Of a stretch of 35,867 bases of DNA, positions 8,525-16,292 are shown one piece after another (position 1 is the first letter of the stretch; every line of letters starts with the position of its first letter). Under the pieces are notes generated by a model, which saw nothing but the letters and a program-made list of their open reading frames with translations, was not told the origin of the DNA and searched no databases. This DNA is from a virus, in the IMG/VR virus record IMGVR_UViG_3300044951_001004, positions 1-35,867 of that record. One strand, written 5' to 3'. The position numbers were made by a program, and so were the translations under genes.

Positions 8525-8655
8525 ACTTGTACGTAACCCACAGCGATGAGAATTACGTATCAGTCGCCGAGAAGTTGTTCGATAGTCTTAAATTAACTTC
8601 TACCAACAATATAATTTATTACACGGGTGTGAGTGGTTGGGGCCGTGGGCAATAA
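8521..8655 (+). CDS. 44-residue ORF at the end of the sugar cassette, possibly a truncated gene
   Basis: It starts with an ATGA overlap with the kinase gene, which is how other genes in this operon begin, and ends at TAA 8653-8655. It starts MNLYVTHSDENYVSVAEKLF and continues to YYTGVSGWGRGQ. The beginning looks like the first beta-alpha-beta of a larger enzyme that then stops abruptly, so it may be the residue of a deleted sugar-processing or glycosyltransferase gene. I do not recognise a full family, and it could be untranslated. Confidence 0.45.
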   Translation: MNLYVTHSDENYVSVAEKLFDSLKLTSTNNIIYYTGVSGWGRGQ

Positions 8656-8696
8656 AGAAAATATAGCCATAATTTGGAGAAAAATTTAAAACTTCG

Positions 8697-8710
8697 TATA
8701 TATATATAAG
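8697..8710 (+). promoter_or_regulatory. AT-alternating promoter-like element before the zinc-finger gene
   Basis: The 69-bp gap after the sugar cassette contains TATATATATATAAG ending 14 bp before the ATG at 8725. It is similar to, but not the same as, the TATATTTATA element. It is a plausible start point for the structural operon. Confidence 0.3.
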
Positions 8711-8724
8711 AAAGTTACAACACT

Positions 8725-9357
8725 ATGAAAAAAGCCAGCGGTAAAAAAAATATTGATATAGTACAAGATTATTTAAACGGAGAACGCCCATTTGTCCAAG
8801 TCGGATATGCGGGAGAAAAAGACAAATACATCATTCGAAAATTGGGAGAAACGTGGACGGATTCGAGTGGAAAAGAATGGGTTGAGAAGGAAAGCGGCCC
8901 ACAGAGTACAACCCGAGTCATGGATATAGTTCGACTGGAAACTAACGACAAGTGTTCGGGGTGTAAGCGAGAACTTCGTTGGGGTAACAAACTGGACAGA
9001 AAGATGTTTTTCAAGACGCAGAAGTGCTTCGACTGCTTGGTCGAAGAAGAGACCCAACTAAAAATAAAAGGTAAATATAAATTGTACGAGACGCGCAAAC
9101 TTCTGGAAAACGAGATTTCATATTTGAACGATGTCAGACAAAAATTGAAGGATGGTAAGAAGTATTTGGAAGAGAATAAGATAATCACGTTCGTAAACTC
9201 CAACGGTCTCGTGGAAGAGTGGAAGAACGAAGCCCGCCTAGAACTTCTAGAAGGCATTGAAAAAGACTTTGTTACATGCTTAAAAAAACTTAAGTCTGCC
9301 CAAAAGGAGCTAACAAAGACCACCAATGCAATTAACGAAGTTCTTGCCACAAAGTGA
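8725..9357 (+). CDS. Unknown phage protein with four-cysteine zinc finger and coiled coil
   Basis: This 210-residue protein has a CxxC-20-CxxC arrangement (C77, C80, C101, C104; contexts KCSGCK and KCFDC) that should bind one zinc ion. From about residue 110 to the end it is highly charged and rich in Lys, Glu and Leu, consistent with a long helix or coiled coil. It ends inside the start of the next gene (32-nt overlap) and lies two genes before the large terminase. A zinc-finger plus coiled-coil protein here could be a packaging accessory or small-terminase analogue, but no gp16 family motif is visible. The function is unknown. Confidence 0.75.
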   Translation: MKKASGKKNIDIVQDYLNGERPFVQVGYAGEKDKYIIRKLGETWTDSSGKEWVEKESGPQSTTRVMDIVRLETNDKCSGCKRELRWGNKLDRKMFFKTQKCFDCLVEEETQLKIKGKYKLYETRKLLENEISYLNDVRQKLKDGKKYLEENKIITFVNSNGLVEEWKNEARLELLEGIEKDFVTCLKKLKSAQKELTKTTNAINEVLATK

Positions 9358-9709
9358 TCTCATCGACGGACTTGCTCTCCGCGTAAAAAGCAGATATCCG
9401 GAAAAGGGCGCGTGTGAATTCATAGCTAAGGAATTGGTTGCCGAACTATCGGCTAGGGGGATTATCGCTCACCACGTGGAGGGAAATTTCCATCTAGACG
9501 AACCCGCATCGTATCTGTTTATTAGTCCTCTTGATGAGGTCAATGACGAATATACAATAGATCATAATTGGGTAGAAGTCGAGGGAGTCGTGATAGATGC
9601 CGCCGCATCGCAGTTCAGAAAATACGTATACGAGGAAATTCCGGAAGTTGTTATGGCCAATCATACTCATCCGCTATATACAAAATACGAACCATTAAAC
9701 TATGTCTGA
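9326..9709 (+). CDS. Small Cys-His-Asp protein, possibly transglutaminase/cysteine-protease-like
   Basis: 127 residues. A candidate triad is visible: C30 in GACEFIAKELV at the start of a helix, H80 in DHNWVEVEG, and D91 in VVIDAAASQF. The order Cys-helix, His-strand, Asp-strand (HxWVEV...VIDxxxxQF) is that of transglutaminase-like and related papain-fold proteins. The gene overlaps the upstream gene by 32 nt and the terminase by 8 nt, so it is transcribed and probably translated with them. Its role next to terminase is unknown. The enzymatic assignment rests on motif spacing only. Confidence 0.65.
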   Translation: MQLTKFLPQSDLIDGLALRVKSRYPEKGACEFIAKELVAELSARGIIAHHVEGNFHLDEPASYLFISPLDEVNDEYTIDHNWVEVEGVVIDAAASQFRKYVYEEIPEVVMANHTHPLYTKYEPLNYV

Positions 9710-11354
9710 GCCTATCAAATCTAAAAATATCAAGGATGTCATTCGCGAAGAATACATAAAATGCGCGAAAGGCCCCATATATTTCATGAAGAAGTATGTG
9801 AAAATCCAGCATCCGACGAGGGGCACTTTGGCATTCTTAACATACCCATTCCAAGATTTGGCGTTGGAAGATTTCGTCAAACATAATCAAAATATAATTC
9901 TAAAATCCCGACAGATGGGAATTACTACTCTCGTATCCGGGTACGCTCTATGGTTGATGACATTTCATTCGGACAAGGAAATATTATGTCTCAGTATTAC
10001 ACAGGAGACTTCGAAAGCGATTGTTACCAAGGTTAGATTCGCGAATGATAATTTACCAAGTTGGCTAAAAATTCCCGCGACGGAAGATAACAGACTGTCT
10101 CTGAAATTAAAGAATGGGTCACAAATAAAAGCCGCATCGAGTGCCGGTACATCCGGTCGTTCGTCCGCGCTGTCTTTGTTAATCGTCGACGAAGCTGCAT
10201 TCATTGAAGGGATAGAAGAAATCTGGCTGTCCGCGCAGTACACCCTATCGACTGGTGGTAAGGCTATTATTCTATCTACTCCGAATGGCGTGGGAAATTT
10301 CTTTCATAAGTTATGGGTACAATCCGAGCAAGGTTTGAACGATATGAATCGTATAAGTTTGCCGTGGCACTTACACCCAGAAAGAGACCAAAAATGGCGA
10401 GATGAGCAAACTAAACTATCGGGAGAAAAAGGCGCTGCACAGGAATGTGATTGTGAATTTTCTACTTCGGGTAACACCGTGGTAGATATCCCAACATTAC
10501 AATGGTACGAAAAAACTCAATCGCGGGAGCCACACGAAAAGAGAATGTTTGATAAAGGATATTGGATATTTGAGTATCCCCAGCCCGGTAAAAGTTATAT
10601 GATATCTGCGGACGTTGCGCGAGGAGATGCTGCGGATTTCTCGGCATGTCAAGTACTTGACATAGAAACCATGGAACAAGTTGCAGAATATAAAGGAAAA
10701 CTTCCTACGAAGGAATATGCAAGATTGCTGATGACGATTGGTACCGAATATAACACAGCACTTGTTGTAGTAGAAAATGCCAATGTTGGTTGGGCGGTAA
10801 TTCAAGAGATTATAGATAATAATTATCCCAACTTATTTTATAGTTCAACAGATTTGCAATATGTTGACGTCGAGGCTCAAATGACAAACAAAATAAATTC
10901 CGAGGAAAGAAAGATGACTCCGGGATTTACCACGTCCAATAAGTCTAGACCATTATTAATATCAAAGCTTGAGAGCTATATAAGAAATAAAGAACCAATT
11001 CTACATAGCAAGCGGCTAATAGAGGAATTGAACGTATTTATATGGAAAGTCACGGGCTCATCTGCCAAGGCGGAGGCTATGACCGGATATAATGACGATT
11101 TAGTTATGTCGCTTGCAATTGGACTTTGGATAAGAGACGTTGCGCTGAGATTGCGCAAAGAAACCGACGCTGTTACTCGCGCTGTTATATCAAAGATAGG
11201 GTCAACGTCAAACGACCAAACAAAAAACTCAAGTGGGCCATTATTGAGGTCGGGTGGAACAAATCCATATGGAGTATATAATGACCCATGGCAAATGAAA
11301 ATTGGAGGACCGGGTGGCGGGCGGTCTCCAATAGATTTAAAATGGCTATTGTAA
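9702..11354 (+). CDS. 17: Terminase large subunit (T4 gp17-like DNA packaging motor)
   Basis: This 550-residue protein has both terminase activities. The ATPase part has Walker A-like SRQMGITT (69-76), Walker B LLIVDE with adjacent catalytic Glu (159-164) and the coupling motif LSTPNG (191-196). The nuclease part has an RNase H-like acidic set: D304 in SADVARGD, E358 in VVVENANVG, and the DD pair 465-466 in TGYNDDLVMSLAIG. It docks on the portal vertex, pumps DNA into the prohead and cuts the concatemer. Length is a little under T4 gp17 (610 residues). In T4, gp16, gp18 and gp19 are near gp17; here none is seen and the portal gene follows directly after 90 bp. Confidence 0.96.
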   Translation: MSEPIKSKNIKDVIREEYIKCAKGPIYFMKKYVKIQHPTRGTLAFLTYPFQDLALEDFVKHNQNIILKSRQMGITTLVSGYALWLMTFHSDKEILCLSITQETSKAIVTKVRFANDNLPSWLKIPATEDNRLSLKLKNGSQIKAASSAGTSGRSSALSLLIVDEAAFIEGIEEIWLSAQYTLSTGGKAIILSTPNGVGNFFHKLWVQSEQGLNDMNRISLPWHLHPERDQKWRDEQTKLSGEKGAAQECDCEFSTSGNTVVDIPTLQWYEKTQSREPHEKRMFDKGYWIFEYPQPGKSYMISADVARGDAADFSACQVLDIETMEQVAEYKGKLPTKEYARLLMTIGTEYNTALVVVENANVGWAVIQEIIDNNYPNLFYSSTDLQYVDVEAQMTNKINSEERKMTPGFTTSNKSRPLLISKLESYIRNKEPILHSKRLIEELNVFIWKVTGSSAKAEAMTGYNDDLVMSLAIGLWIRDVALRLRKETDAVTRAVISKIGSTSNDQTKNSSGPLLRSGGTNPYGVYNDPWQMKIGGPGGGRSPIDLKWLL

Positions 11355-11356
11355 CA

Positions 11357-11377
11357 ATAATGCCCCACTGGCATTAT
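11357..11377 (+). other. RNA hairpin between terminase and portal genes
   Basis: ATAATGCC (11357-11364) and GGCATTAT (11370-11377) are perfect inverted repeats around the 5-nt loop CCACT. No T-run follows, so it is not a standard terminator. It may be an attenuator, a processing site or an mRNA stability element at the operon junction. Confidence 0.4.
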
Positions 11378-11392
11378 AAAAACCCAAAATTT

Positions 11393-11402
11393 GATATTTA
11401 TG
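11393..11402 (+). promoter_or_regulatory. Degenerate late-promoter-like element before the portal gene
   Basis: GATATTTATG (11393-11402) resembles the TATATTTATA element, and TATATATACA (11416-11425) lies 19 bp before the portal ATG. Either could start a portal transcript. The match is weaker than at other sites. Confidence 0.3.
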
Positions 11403-11444
11403 AGATAGAGACTCATATATATACAAATACAATCGGTAAAATTT

Positions 11445-13391
11445 ATGGCTGAACAAAAAGACTTATTCACGAGATTAAAGAAGATGTTTTCGACGAACGT
11501 TATTGCCCGTCATAAGGGCGGCAAAACGTTGAAGATTATAGACACGGATAACGTTCAGTACGCGACGGATAGAAACAGTCTGCGAGACAGATTTAATAGA
11601 CTGAGAAGTTCTACTTATAATTTACACAATAGAGACATGTCCATGGCATATCAATCGTCTCGATTGGAGTTGTTCAGAGACTACGACGTGATGGATATGG
11701 ACCCAATCATCGCCTCAGCATTGGATATTTACTCAGATGAATGTCTGGTGCCAAGTGAATTTGGGCAAGTGTTAACCATTCGCTCAAAAAACGAAAATAT
11801 AAAAAAAATACTAGAAAACTTGTTTTATGATATTCTCAACATCGAATTTAATATGTGGAGTTGGACTCGTAACATGTGTAAGTATGGAGATTTTTTCCTA
11901 CGGTTGGAAATATCTCCAGAGTATGGTGTGCACGGGGTACATCCTATTAGCCCGTATGAACTTACACGCGTCGAAGGTTCCGACCCCAAAAACCTAAGCT
12001 ACGTAAAATATCAACACGACGGATTGGGCGGAGGAATGGAATACGAAAATTTCGAAATCGCGCACTTCCGGCTGATTTCGGATAGTAACTTTTTGCCGTA
12101 TGGTAAAAGCATGATTGAGCCCGCCCGTCGCGTTTGGAAGCAATTAAGTCTGGCGGAAGACGCCATGTTAATTCACCGCATAATACGCGCACCGGAGAAG
12201 AGAATTTTCAAGATTGACGTCGGCAACATTCCCCCGGCGGAGATTGATTCGGCGATGCAAAAAATTATAGGACAAGTCAAAAAAGTCCCATATATTGATG
12301 AGAAGACCGGAGATTATAATTTGCGGTTTAATCTAAATAACATGATGGAGGATTTCTATCTACCAGTTCGCGGGGGAGATAGCGGAACTACAATTGATAC
12401 TTTGCCCGGAATGGAATTTACGGGTATTGATGATTTGGAATATATTCGTAACAAGATGATGTCCGCATTAAAGATTCCAAAGGCATTTCTTGGATATGAA
12501 GAAGGAATTTCTGGAAAAGCTACGTTGGCCGCAGAAGACGTTCGATTTGCCAGAACCATAGGTAGAATTCAACGCATCATTGTCTCAGAATTGACCAAGA
12601 TTGCAATTGTTCACTTGTATGTTCAGGGCTATCAAGACGCATCTCTCGTAGATTTCGAATTGGAACTAAGCAATCCATCCACGATATTTGAACAAGAGAA
12701 AATCGAAATCTGGCAAAGTAAAGTCAACGTCTCCAAAGACATGATGGAATCGAATCTATTCAGCAAGCGTTGGATTTATTCGAAAGTATTTAAGATGTCC
12801 GACGAAGATATTGAAGAATTGCAGACCGATGTTATAAAGGATAAGAAAGGTGAGTGGAGAATGGCACAAATTACTGAAGAAGGCAATGACCCAGCAACAA
12901 GTGGTCAAAAAATGTCAGACGGTGCGCCGGGAGATGTGGGTGGAGGCGGAGGGCCAGATATGGGAAATGAACCGTTAGATATGGGGGCCGACAATACCGA
13001 ATTACCAAGTCCGGGAGAAGGCGAACCAAAAGGAGGAGATTTGCCGCCGTTGGAAGAAGTTGAGGAAGTGGACGGAGAAGAACTTGACGAAGAAACCCGC
13101 AAAGAACGCGAACGTGGAATTAGACCAAGCCAAGAAGGAAAAAAACAATTATATAGCGACACATTTACAAAAACTCGTGGAGAAGATATCCTCGGAAACA
13201 AGGGAAATGTTGAACATTCCAAGAGTGATAGACGAACCCGACATATATATAGAGGAGCATCTTTGGACGAAGAATTAAAGAATATAAAGAGGTCTCTTAA
13301 GGATAGGTACGAGAAGAAGACCAGATTAATCTCAGAGAATCTCTCCATATTAGACGAGTCTAATATACAAGATGAAGATAAACCGATCTAA
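11445..13391 (+). CDS. 20: Portal vertex protein (T4 gp20-like)
   Basis: This 648-residue protein aligns by eye with gp20-type portals. It has YDVMDMDPIIASALDIYSDE (about 85-104), ISPYELTRVEG (about 168-178), the clip/stem region with IHRIIRAPEKRIFKIDVGN (about 244-262), and GISGKATLAAEDVRFARTI with the following helix (about 354-385). The portal forms the dodecameric DNA channel that nucleates head assembly and docks terminase. T4 gp20 is 524 residues. The extra length is mostly a C-terminal low-complexity region rich in Gly, Pro, Asp and Glu (about 490-560), followed by a basic tail that may reach into the head or core. The gene stands between terminase and the small head-protein cluster, as expected for this module. 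Confidence 0.93.
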   Translation: MAEQKDLFTRLKKMFSTNVIARHKGGKTLKIIDTDNVQYATDRNSLRDRFNRLRSSTYNLHNRDMSMAYQSSRLELFRDYDVMDMDPIIASALDIYSDECLVPSEFGQVLTIRSKNENIKKILENLFYDILNIEFNMWSWTRNMCKYGDFFLRLEISPEYGVHGVHPISPYELTRVEGSDPKNLSYVKYQHDGLGGGMEYENFEIAHFRLISDSNFLPYGKSMIEPARRVWKQLSLAEDAMLIHRIIRAPEKRIFKIDVGNIPPAEIDSAMQKIIGQVKKVPYIDEKTGDYNLRFNLNNMMEDFYLPVRGGDSGTTIDTLPGMEFTGIDDLEYIRNKMMSALKIPKAFLGYEEGISGKATLAAEDVRFARTIGRIQRIIVSELTKIAIVHLYVQGYQDASLVDFELELSNPSTIFEQEKIEIWQSKVNVSKDMMESNLFSKRWIYSKVFKMSDEDIEELQTDVIKDKKGEWRMAQITEEGNDPATSGQKMSDGAPGDVGGGGGPDMGNEPLDMGADNTELPSPGEGEPKGGDLPPLEEVEEVDGEELDEETRKERERGIRPSQEGKKQLYSDTFTKTRGEDILGNKGNVEHSKSDRRTRHIYRGASLDEELKNIKRSLKDRYEKKTRLISENLSILDESNIQDEDKPI

Positions 13392-13416
13392 ATATTGAGT
13401 TTTTATCATATAGACA

Positions 13417-13426
13417 CATATTTATA
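13417..13426 (+). promoter_or_regulatory. Late-promoter-like element CATATTTATA
   Basis: Nine of ten bases match the TATATTTATA element. It ends 12 bp before the ATG at 13439, in the 47-bp gap after the portal gene. Confidence 0.45.
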
Positions 13427-13438
13427 ATTAACAAAAGT

Positions 13439-14314
13439 ATGAAGAAGCTGAAACACTCTAAGTATAAAAATGCCGGTATTTTATTTGAGCTACTTGTCCG
13501 TCAAGTGACCGCAGACATTCTCAACGGCAACGAAGACTCCAAAGCAAATAATATATTGCGAAAATATTTTTCGGAATCGACTGAGCTGGGGAAGGAAAAT
13601 AGATTGTACCGGATTATTTTAGAAGAAAAAACCAAGGACCAGACTTCGGCTGACAGACTTTTAGAAACAATCATCAGAACCCGCACTAAACTGGATGAGA
13701 AATCATTAAATCTACAAAAGTACAATCTGATAAAGGAAATCGGCGCAAATTATCCGTTAGAGGATTTTTTGGTAGGTAGCATCACGAATTATAAATTATT
13801 AGCATCCATATATAAAGTATTCGAGGAATCTGTTAATTCTGTGCAATGCGACCCTCGGGATATATTTAAAGCCAGAAATTGTATAGTGGAAAGTATTGCC
13901 GCGCCAAAGACTCCAACTCGCGCAATAAACGAAGACGAGAAAAAGGATTTGATGCAGGTATATCAAAGACAGAACGAGGAAGTAAGATTGTTGGCGTATA
14001 AACTATTGATTGATTCGTTTAATGTGAAATACAAGGGACTTGACGATAAGCAGAAAATTCTTATCCGGGAATACATCAATAATATAAGTAATACAAACTC
14101 TCTGCGTCAGTATATCAATCAAGAAATCCCAGTAGTTCGAACAGAAATAAATGAACTTAAGGCCCGAGTTGGAAACGAAATTGTGCGAATAAAGCTCGAC
14201 GAGACGTTAAATCAGTTGGATAAAATCTCCAAAGGTACGCTGGTTAAGGAGAGTCAAATCACCGCACTGATGTTGAGTTACGAGCTTATCAAAGAGTTAA
14301 AGAATTTAAAATAA
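13439..14314 (+). CDS. Unknown helical protein in the portal-protease interval
   Basis: This 291-residue, predominantly helical, charged protein starts MKKLKHSKYKNAGILFELLV. It shows no signal peptide, membrane helix or catalytic motif I recognise. In T4 this interval encodes the small core proteins gp67 and gp68, but this gene is much larger and no similarity is evident. Its position between portal and protease, and the 4-bp spacing to the next gene, suggest a role in prohead core assembly or inside the head (inference). Confidence 0.75.
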   Translation: MKKLKHSKYKNAGILFELLVRQVTADILNGNEDSKANNILRKYFSESTELGKENRLYRIILEEKTKDQTSADRLLETIIRTRTKLDEKSLNLQKYNLIKEIGANYPLEDFLVGSITNYKLLASIYKVFEESVNSVQCDPRDIFKARNCIVESIAAPKTPTRAINEDEKKDLMQVYQRQNEEVRLLAYKLLIDSFNVKYKGLDDKQKILIREYINNISNTNSLRQYINQEIPVVRTEINELKARVGNEIVRIKLDETLNQLDKISKGTLVKESQITALMLSYELIKELKNLK

Positions 14315-14318
14315 TCAT

Positions 14319-14846
14319 ATGACAAAGTCACAATTAAAACAACTTATTAGCGAAGTAATTCAAGAGTATAAAAGCACCGACGCCGAGTTTCAAAGCAAAG
14401 CTGCTGGTATTGCGGCAAGTAGAGGTAAACCGGCCCAAGCTAGTAGATTTGCGGACAGAGCCGATACCGCAAATTTAAAAAACGCAGTCGGAGATAATAA
14501 AAAATTATTCAATATTCGTATAAACGACGTGTGGCCATTTTCTTGGCTGCGCGGAGGTAAGATTTTGTTAATTGCCGGTACAAAAAAGTCCGGCGATAGC
14601 ACTTTACTAAAATTTGCTTATTCCAGAGATGGTAGCGATGACATACTACAATTTAGAACACGTGAGCCAAGTCAAAGCACAAAACACGGGTTTATCAGAA
14701 TTTTTCATGATAAAAATCAATTTGATGCTGTCGCTACAATAGACGGAAAAGAAGCAAGGAATATACAATTTGACAGACAGGGAGTGATAACCATTCATAA
14801 AATAACAGGCATTCCTACCAATATAATTCCAAGGATAGAAAAATAA
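14319..14846 (+). CDS. Candidate internal head protein with capsid-targeting-like N-terminus (175 aa)
   Basis: The protein begins MTKSQLKQLISEVIQEY, an amphipathic helix ending in I-Q-E16, which fits the (L/I)-x-E cleavage rule of the T4 prohead protease gp21. The next gene starts with nearly the same 14 residues although the remaining sequences are unrelated. The rest is a basic, mixed alpha/beta protein with no recognised domain (KILLIAGTKKSGDSTLLKFA resembles a P-loop only superficially). T4 internal proteins such as IPI-III and Alt enter the prohead through a short N-terminal signal of this kind. I infer that this protein is packaged with the DNA. Confidence 0.72.
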   Translation: MTKSQLKQLISEVIQEYKSTDAEFQSKAAGIAASRGKPAQASRFADRADTANLKNAVGDNKKLFNIRINDVWPFSWLRGGKILLIAGTKKSGDSTLLKFAYSRDGSDDILQFRTREPSQSTKHGFIRIFHDKNQFDAVATIDGKEARNIQFDRQGVITIHKITGIPTNIIPRIEK

Positions 14847-14858
14847 AGAAACTAAAAC

Positions 14859-15215
14859 ATGAAAAAATCACAACTAAAACAACTAATCAGAGAAGTGATC
14901 AACGAAATCCATGGACTTCCCGAGAGTGAAATTCTTAAAAATTGGGCAAAAAAGAACAATCCCGATATAGATGTAGTAGATTTTACCCAATGGGCAATGA
15001 AGAAATATAATTTTAAAACCGCCGAAGAACTTGATAAAAAAATAGAAATAAGCTACGAGGACATACCGGACTATGTCGACGGTGATCGTAATAGGCCCAA
15101 TGTTCACGGTAATTATGAAAGAGAGTCAGATCATTTTAAATTTCTTTCTCGTATTTATTCAGGATATGAAAAAGATGTGAAGAATAAAACTTGGATTCCA
15201 AGAGCACAAAGATAA
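14859..15215 (+). CDS. Candidate internal head protein with capsid-targeting-like N-terminus (118 aa)
   Basis: It begins MKKSQLKQLIREVINEI, shared with the preceding gene at protein level and largely at DNA level, and has a candidate cleavage after I-N-E16. The body (NWAKKNNPDIDVVDFTQWAM and after) is charged and has no family I can name. The gap to the preceding gene is 12 bp. The signal-like start is the main functional clue. Confidence 0.68.
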   Translation: MKKSQLKQLIREVINEIHGLPESEILKNWAKKNNPDIDVVDFTQWAMKKYNFKTAEELDKKIEISYEDIPDYVDGDRNRPNVHGNYERESDHFKFLSRIYSGYEKDVKNKTWIPRAQR

Positions 15216-15216
15216 A

Positions 15217-15714
15217 ATGTCAAACGACGTCAAAAAAATCATTCGCGAACTTGTTGAAGAAGTCATCGAAGAAATGACAGGTACTAGTGCCGTTGCTGGC
15301 GTCAACACTCCAAATTGGGGCCGAAAAAAAACTAAAGGTTCTGAGGCTACCGTTGGATTGGATGGATATACCTTGGTAGGCAAGGAAGAAAAGTCTACCG
15401 TGGAGGAAAAAGAATCTGGTGACAGTCTTCCAATGTTGCGCAGAGAGTTGACAATAGTTGAAGAAGGTAAAAGCAAATATAAAAATTTCAAGGACAGCGA
15501 CTTGATGAAAAATCACCGAAAAGTATCATTGGGAATAAAAGAAGCAAAGAAAATGTTGGGCGAGGTTGAATATTTACTCGGCATTTGCGAACGCCTAAAA
15601 AATGAATGTGATATTCCGATGGAAAATTTATGGAAAAGTACGGCACCGGATATGAAAGAAATGCACACCCGAATGAAAAATATAGCCAAACGTATACACA
15701 AAATTGGAAAATAA
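15217..15714 (+). CDS. Candidate internal head protein (165 aa), capsid-targeting-like N-terminus
   Basis: It begins MSNDVKKIIRELVEEVIEEM, again an amphipathic helix with possible protease sites (LVE14, IEE19). After a linker rich in Gly, Thr and Lys comes a helical second half (about 95-165) with basic surface residues (HRKVSLGIKEAKKMLGEVEY...KNIAKRIHKIGK). The start is 1 bp after the previous stop. No enzymatic motif is visible. Function unknown; a role in the prohead core is likely from position. Confidence 0.68.
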   Translation: MSNDVKKIIRELVEEVIEEMTGTSAVAGVNTPNWGRKKTKGSEATVGLDGYTLVGKEEKSTVEEKESGDSLPMLRRELTIVEEGKSKYKNFKDSDLMKNHRKVSLGIKEAKKMLGEVEYLLGICERLKNECDIPMENLWKSTAPDMKEMHTRMKNIAKRIHKIGK

Positions 15715-15715
15715 T

Positions 15716-16291
15716 ATGAATATCAATCTCGCTGAACTAGCAAAGAAAATTTTAAACGAAAACACATGGGGTGATGGCCCATCCGCCGGTGCACCTACGG
15801 CACCGGGACGCTCTCCTACGGCAGTCACTCCGCCACCAAGTCCAAACAATAAGGCAGTGGATATCTTGTCCGATTTTAATAATTTTAAAGCCAAAGTTCA
15901 AACGGAGGAAGATAAAGTAAAGAAACAGTTCGTAGATTCTCTATCCAAAACATTTCTGAACAAAAATGTGATGGCGAAAGCTTCCAGAGGTTCTATGGAC
16001 CAATATATTGTGAAAGATTATACGTTCACAGTGACTGCAATTGACGTTCGATATGTTCACAGCAAAGATAAATACTATGTCGTATTCTCAGGTACGGATG
16101 ATAAAGGTCAATCGGAATATTACATAGAAGATTCTAAAATACAGGTAGATTTGACCCCGGCGAACGCCGGAACCGGTGCAGATTTGCCTCCACAAGCTCC
16201 AATACAAGAAAGCGGATTAAGAAGTTTGGGCGGACTTGTGTACCCACAAGCATTTAATCTTGTGTCAAAAAACAATTTAAAAGGAAAGTAA
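15716..16291 (+). CDS. Candidate prohead core/internal protein (191 aa)
   Basis: I chose ATG 15716 (MNINLAELAKKILNEN) over a TTG at 15704, because GGAA lies upstream of it and the N-terminal signal then begins properly. Candidate cleavage is after L-N-E15. A Pro/Gly/Ala linker (about 20-45) leads to a folded region of about 140 residues with beta-rich character (YTFTVTAIDVRYVHSKDKYY). It lies directly upstream of the prohead protease gene. Function unknown. Confidence 0.7.
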   Translation: MNINLAELAKKILNENTWGDGPSAGAPTAPGRSPTAVTPPPSPNNKAVDILSDFNNFKAKVQTEEDKVKKQFVDSLSKTFLNKNVMAKASRGSMDQYIVKDYTFTVTAIDVRYVHSKDKYYVVFSGTDDKGQSEYYIEDSKIQVDLTPANAGTGADLPPQAPIQESGLRSLGGLVYPQAFNLVSKNNLKGK

Positions 16292-16292
16292 T

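Noticed and set aside
13060-13278. 72-codon plus-strand frame inside the portal gene
   Set aside because: It lies wholly in the low-complexity tail of the portal gene in another frame with no ribosome site.
14534-14620. Possible P-loop ATPase in the 14319 gene (AGTKKSGDSTLL)
   Set aside because: The spacing resembles GxxxxGK[ST] only loosely, lacks the GK[ST] end and there is no Walker B.
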